Assembly: GCA_016874315.1 (NCBI GenBank)
Contig: VGTX01000040.1
Coordinates: 1 to 8,164, forward strand
DNA length: 8,164 nucleotides
DNA from: Gammaproteobacteria bacterium
GTDB taxonomy: Bacteria > Pseudomonadota > Gammaproteobacteria > Berkiellales > Berkiellaceae
Direction: 5' to 3'
In this document: positions 5,658-8,164 of the stretch, in pieces
Position numbering within the stretch: position 1 is the first letter of the stretch
Layout: each line of letters starts with the position of its first letter
The notes under the pieces: generated by a model
The model's database searches: none
What the model saw: only the letters and a program-made list of their open reading frames with translations
What the model was told of the DNA's origin: nothing
Position numbers and translations under genes: made by a program

Positions 5658-8164
5658 ATGATTACATACTCTGAAACAGTACACTATATTTATAATCTTC
5701 TAAAAAAACCAATCGAGTTACAGAAATTTGATTGGTCTGAATTTCAACAATTTCATGCTCAAATCCGGCGTGACCCTCTTTTTTTCAAGCTCATAGAAAC
5801 ATACCCACCTTTTGGAGGGAAATTTGAAGAAATTTGCCACAGAACAGTCAGTCACAGACGGCACATGCTTGCCCGTCAAGGCAAAAATATTGAGCAAATG
5901 ATGAATGTGCACAATATTACATTTAACACATACCGAAAAAAAACAAAACAATGGTTAAAACAGGCATATGCTGTGCAAATGGAGTCTCCAATTTCACTTG
6001 ATGTTCTTGAAAATTTCTTCTTAGAAATGATTCAATCTGAAGACGCAAAGACATTACTAATCTCGCGGTATAAAGAAACTTCAATTCAAAAAGTTATTCA
6101 AAATCTCAAAGAGTACATTGATTTTATTTTTGCATCTTTTCGCAAAAGTGCAACCTTTGGGTATTATGAGTTGCATTGCATACATCACTGGTGCTATGAG
6201 TCCGAAAATACAGAAATCCTACAAGATAGGGTACGCATTACACTTTCTGCCTTAGATGATTCTTTAAGAGCCTATGAGGGCGAAAAGGATAAATTTGTCA
6301 AAGAAAAAGATTACTCTTGCCTGGAGGGACTCGAGCTTCGCTTACTCGACGTTTTTACTCCGTTTAGAGTAGAATGCGAACTCAAAAATAATGGTATTGA
6401 AACAGAACCTCCCTCTATTGGCGACCGAATGTTAAATGAATTAACAGAATCTTTCCTCATAAAGGACGATCATCGCATTATGCCTTCTATAAAGGTGTAT
6501 AGTGCTTATTGCCAAGCAGCAGGATTAAGAATTGAGAACACCTCATCTCAATCTTGGAAACTGAAGTATCCTATTGAATCTGAAGAAATTCGTGCATTTT
6601 TTAAAAAGTATTGCACGACGCTTCATGAGCATATCACTGAATATTGCCTAACTCATCAGCACCGAAGACATCCATCAAATGGTCTAGAGCGTATTTTGGT
6701 GCAATATTGTCATCAAACACATGACAATTCCTTACCCCCCCCGTCTCTTGATGAACTCATGCAAGCAATTGAAAAGAATTTTTATACCCTGCTTGTACAA
6801 ATAGAGCAACTCTCAGATGACAGTGATACATTAAACTACCCATTTGACTCTTCAGTTCACGTTTTTTTAGAAAGCACAAATATCAACTCTCTATTTGAAT
6901 TAATACAATCTTCTCAAACAAAAATTATCCAACCCGAACATTCTGTAGAACGAAGCATACTCATCCATAAAATGTCCCAACTTCTTCGAATTTCACATGA
7001 GCATTTAAAACTTTTATGTTGTTTAATTGGACAATCACCATCACTTTCATGGGAAGATGAGTTCAGTTTTGGACTGTCAGTTTTAAAAGCAATGTCTTTG
7101 GAGCATATTTTATTTGACGATCAATCAATCTCTCCTTGCGATCCAAACGAATATTGCGAACTTGTTGTCCATGCACTCGATCAAGATTTAGAAAATACAT
7201 TTATTACGGATGTCTCTGATTACCCAATAATTAAAAATTGGGTTATAAGAAACGTGCGGAAAATACGTAATGCACCTGAGCATTATTCACTTTTATGCTC
7301 TGATGCGGTTCTTGCTGAGCTAGTCGATGGAATGCCTATAGAGTATTGCATTTTACAATCAATTGGTGCCGCTGCAGCACAATATGGTTACGCTCTTACA
7401 CTCAAAAAAATAATATATATCAGTTATGCTAATCGATATGCATTTGAGATTGATTTAAATTATTTTTTAAAACAAGGCATCATTGCAGGGCAAGCGGCAA
7501 TCGTACAACTTCTCCTTGATGAATTACCAGGTCAGCTCCAACCATCCGAATTAGACGCACTGACTCTTGCTGCAGAGGCAGGTCACTGTGCCGTATTAAA
7601 TGTTTTATTGAATCATAAGAATATGCATACAGCTAGAGTGGCTAATATGGAGTCTGCACGCCCAGCGGCTGCAATTGCTGTCAATCTACATAATCTTGAC
7701 ATGTTATCGCTGCTCATGTCTCATGCAAAAATGCAACTCTATATAAATGATATTAATGCTGCTGGATTTGGTCTTGCAAATGTTATTATTTATTACAACA
7801 ACATCCCCGCGATGGAGATATTTGTTAAAAATAAATATGTTAGACCGAATCTTCTAAATATATATGGTGATACAACGTATATGGCCGCCGCAGAGGCCAA
7901 TCGATTAGAAATACTTGCGCTCTTGATGAAGCACACCTGGCCATGTCCTACAGTGTTAGATCAGGTTTGCGATCAACTGGTAGAGCATGGATTAACTTCA
8001 AATAACAAAGCTAATTACAATCGAAGACTTTGCAACCTGATACAGGCATTGCCTATTAACCCTCAGCTTAATATACTGAAAAATCTACAAAAATCCTGTC
8101 GCTCTTTTTACAAATCTTCTGGCTTTTCATTGAGATGGCTATTCAATATATTTGGGCGAGTTGA
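5658..8164 (+). CDS. Large hypothetical protein with C-terminal ankyrin-like repeats (3' end beyond window)
   Basis: An uninterrupted frame of 835 codons runs off the right edge. Its first possible start is the ATG at 5658, because an in-frame TGA lies at 5637-5639 and no GTG or TTG falls between. There is no Shine-Dalgarno. Residues 1-560 match nothing I know and look mainly helical. About 62-103 resembles a LuxR-type helix-turn-helix (GKN at 75-77, NITFNTY at 86-92, then basic residues). From about 568 to 760 there are five or six ankyrin-like units at roughly 33-residue spacing. The clearest are LTLAAEAGHCAVLNVLLNH (635-653) and MAAAEANRLEILALLMKH (742-759), with weaker ones near 571, 610, 671 and 706. 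Ankyrin units bind proteins, and long ankyrin proteins are frequent effectors or surface factors of intracellular bacteria (known of the class; for this protein inference). No catalytic motif, signal peptide or clear membrane helix is seen. It carries homopolymers A8 (5936-5943) and C8 (6735-6742). Confidence 0.88.
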   Translation, partial: MITYSETVHYIYNLLKKPIELQKFDWSEFQQFHAQIRRDPLFFKLIETYPPFGGKFEEICHRTVSHRRHMLARQGKNIEQMMNVHNITFNTYRKKTKQWLKQAYAVQMESPISLDVLENFFLEMIQSEDAKTLLISRYKETSIQKVIQNLKEYIDFIFASFRKSATFGYYELHCIHHWCYESENTEILQDRVRITLSALDDSLRAYEGEKDKFVKEKDYSCLEGLELRLLDVFTPFRVECELKNNGIETEPPSIGDRMLNELTESFLIKDDHRIMPSIKVYSAYCQAAGLRIENTSSQSWKLKYPIESEEIRAFFKKYCTTLHEHITEYCLTHQHRRHPSNGLERILVQYCHQTHDNSLPPPSLDELMQAIEKNFYTLLVQIEQLSDDSDTLNYPFDSSVHVFLESTNINSLFELIQSSQTKIIQPEHSVERSILIHKMSQLLRISHEHLKLLCCLIGQSPSLSWEDEFSFGLSVLKAMSLEHILFDDQSISPCDPNEYCELVVHALDQDLENTFITDVSDYPIIKNWVIRNVRKIRNAPEHYSLLCSDAVLAELVDGMPIEYCILQSIGAAAAQYGYALTLKKIIYISYANRYAFEIDLNYFLKQGIIAGQAAIVQLLLDELPGQLQPSELDALTLAAEAGHCAVLNVLLNHKNMHTARVANMESARPAAAIAVNLHNLDMLSLLMSHAKMQLYINDINAAGFGLANVIIYYNNIPAMEIFVKNKYVRPNLLNIYGDTTYMAAAEANRLEILALLMKHTWPCPTVLDQVCDQLVEHGLTSNNKANYNRRLCNLIQALPINPQLNILKNLQKSCRSFYKSSGFSLRWLFNIFGRV
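5936..5943 (+). repeat. Homopolymer A8 in the ankyrin-like gene
   Basis: Eight A at Lys94-Lys95 lie inside the helix-turn-helix-like segment. The tract is a possible site of slippage. Confidence 0.9.
6735..6742 (+). repeat. Homopolymer C8 in the ankyrin-like gene
   Basis: Eight consecutive C encode Pro360-Pro362 (ccc ccc ccg). It is the longest G/C run I noticed in this AT-rich window. It lies between the unrecognised N-terminal region and the ankyrin-like repeats, where a one-base slip would remove the repeats. Confidence 0.9.

Noticed and set aside
5718..5951. Minus-strand open frame of 77 codons
   Set aside because: It lies opposite the ankyrin-like gene, whose frame is open for over 2.5 kb. 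The small frame has no supporting signal.

Overview
The window is AT-rich, densely coding bacterial DNA. It holds five protein-coding genes and no RNA gene, insertion sequence, CRISPR array or integrase that I can see. Two genes belong to familiar families: a dicarboxylate/amino acid:cation symporter and the small tRNA-binding-fold protein CsaA. The other three are long or orphan proteins that I cannot assign to a named family. Two of these carry eukaryote-like interaction repeats, leucine-rich-repeat-like in one and ankyrin-like in the other. Large proteins of this kind in an AT-rich genome are typical of host-associated bacteria such as Legionellales and their relatives. That placement is inference; nothing here proves the taxon.

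Layout: (1) 34-1266, minus strand: symporter, with a good Shine-Dalgarno site and a near-consensus sigma70 promoter (1301-1329). (2) 1267-1426: divergent intergenic region of 160 bp. (3) 1427-2134, plus strand: 235-residue orphan, mostly helical. (4) 2141-5062, minus strand: 973-residue protein with N-terminal membrane segments, a long helical middle and a leucine-rich-repeat-like C-terminal third. It converges on the orphan, with only 6 bp between the stop codons. (5) 5063-5218: divergent intergenic region with extended -10 elements on both strands and a 10-bp direct repeat. (6) 5219-5557, plus strand: csaA, with a strong Shine-Dalgarno site. (7) 5558-5657: intergenic, with an extended -10 promoter. 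(8) 5658 to the window end, plus strand: at least 835 codons, open at the right edge, ending in ankyrin-like repeats. I translated this frame codon by codon from 5658 to 8162 and found no stop.

How the genes might work together: no operon is evident. Neighbouring genes are divergent or convergent, or (csaA and the ankyrin gene) are separated by a stretch with its own promoter. The symporter would import acidic amino acids or dicarboxylates, which suits an amino-acid-consuming lifestyle. The LRR-like and ankyrin-like proteins are candidates for host-interaction factors. The most interesting points are these two architectures, an 8-C tract inside the ankyrin gene, a LuxR-like helix-turn-helix-resembling segment near its N terminus, the loss of two cation-site aspartates in the symporter, and the lack of Shine-Dalgarno sites in front of all three unrecognised genes. 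I see no defence or other multi-gene system that I could support.
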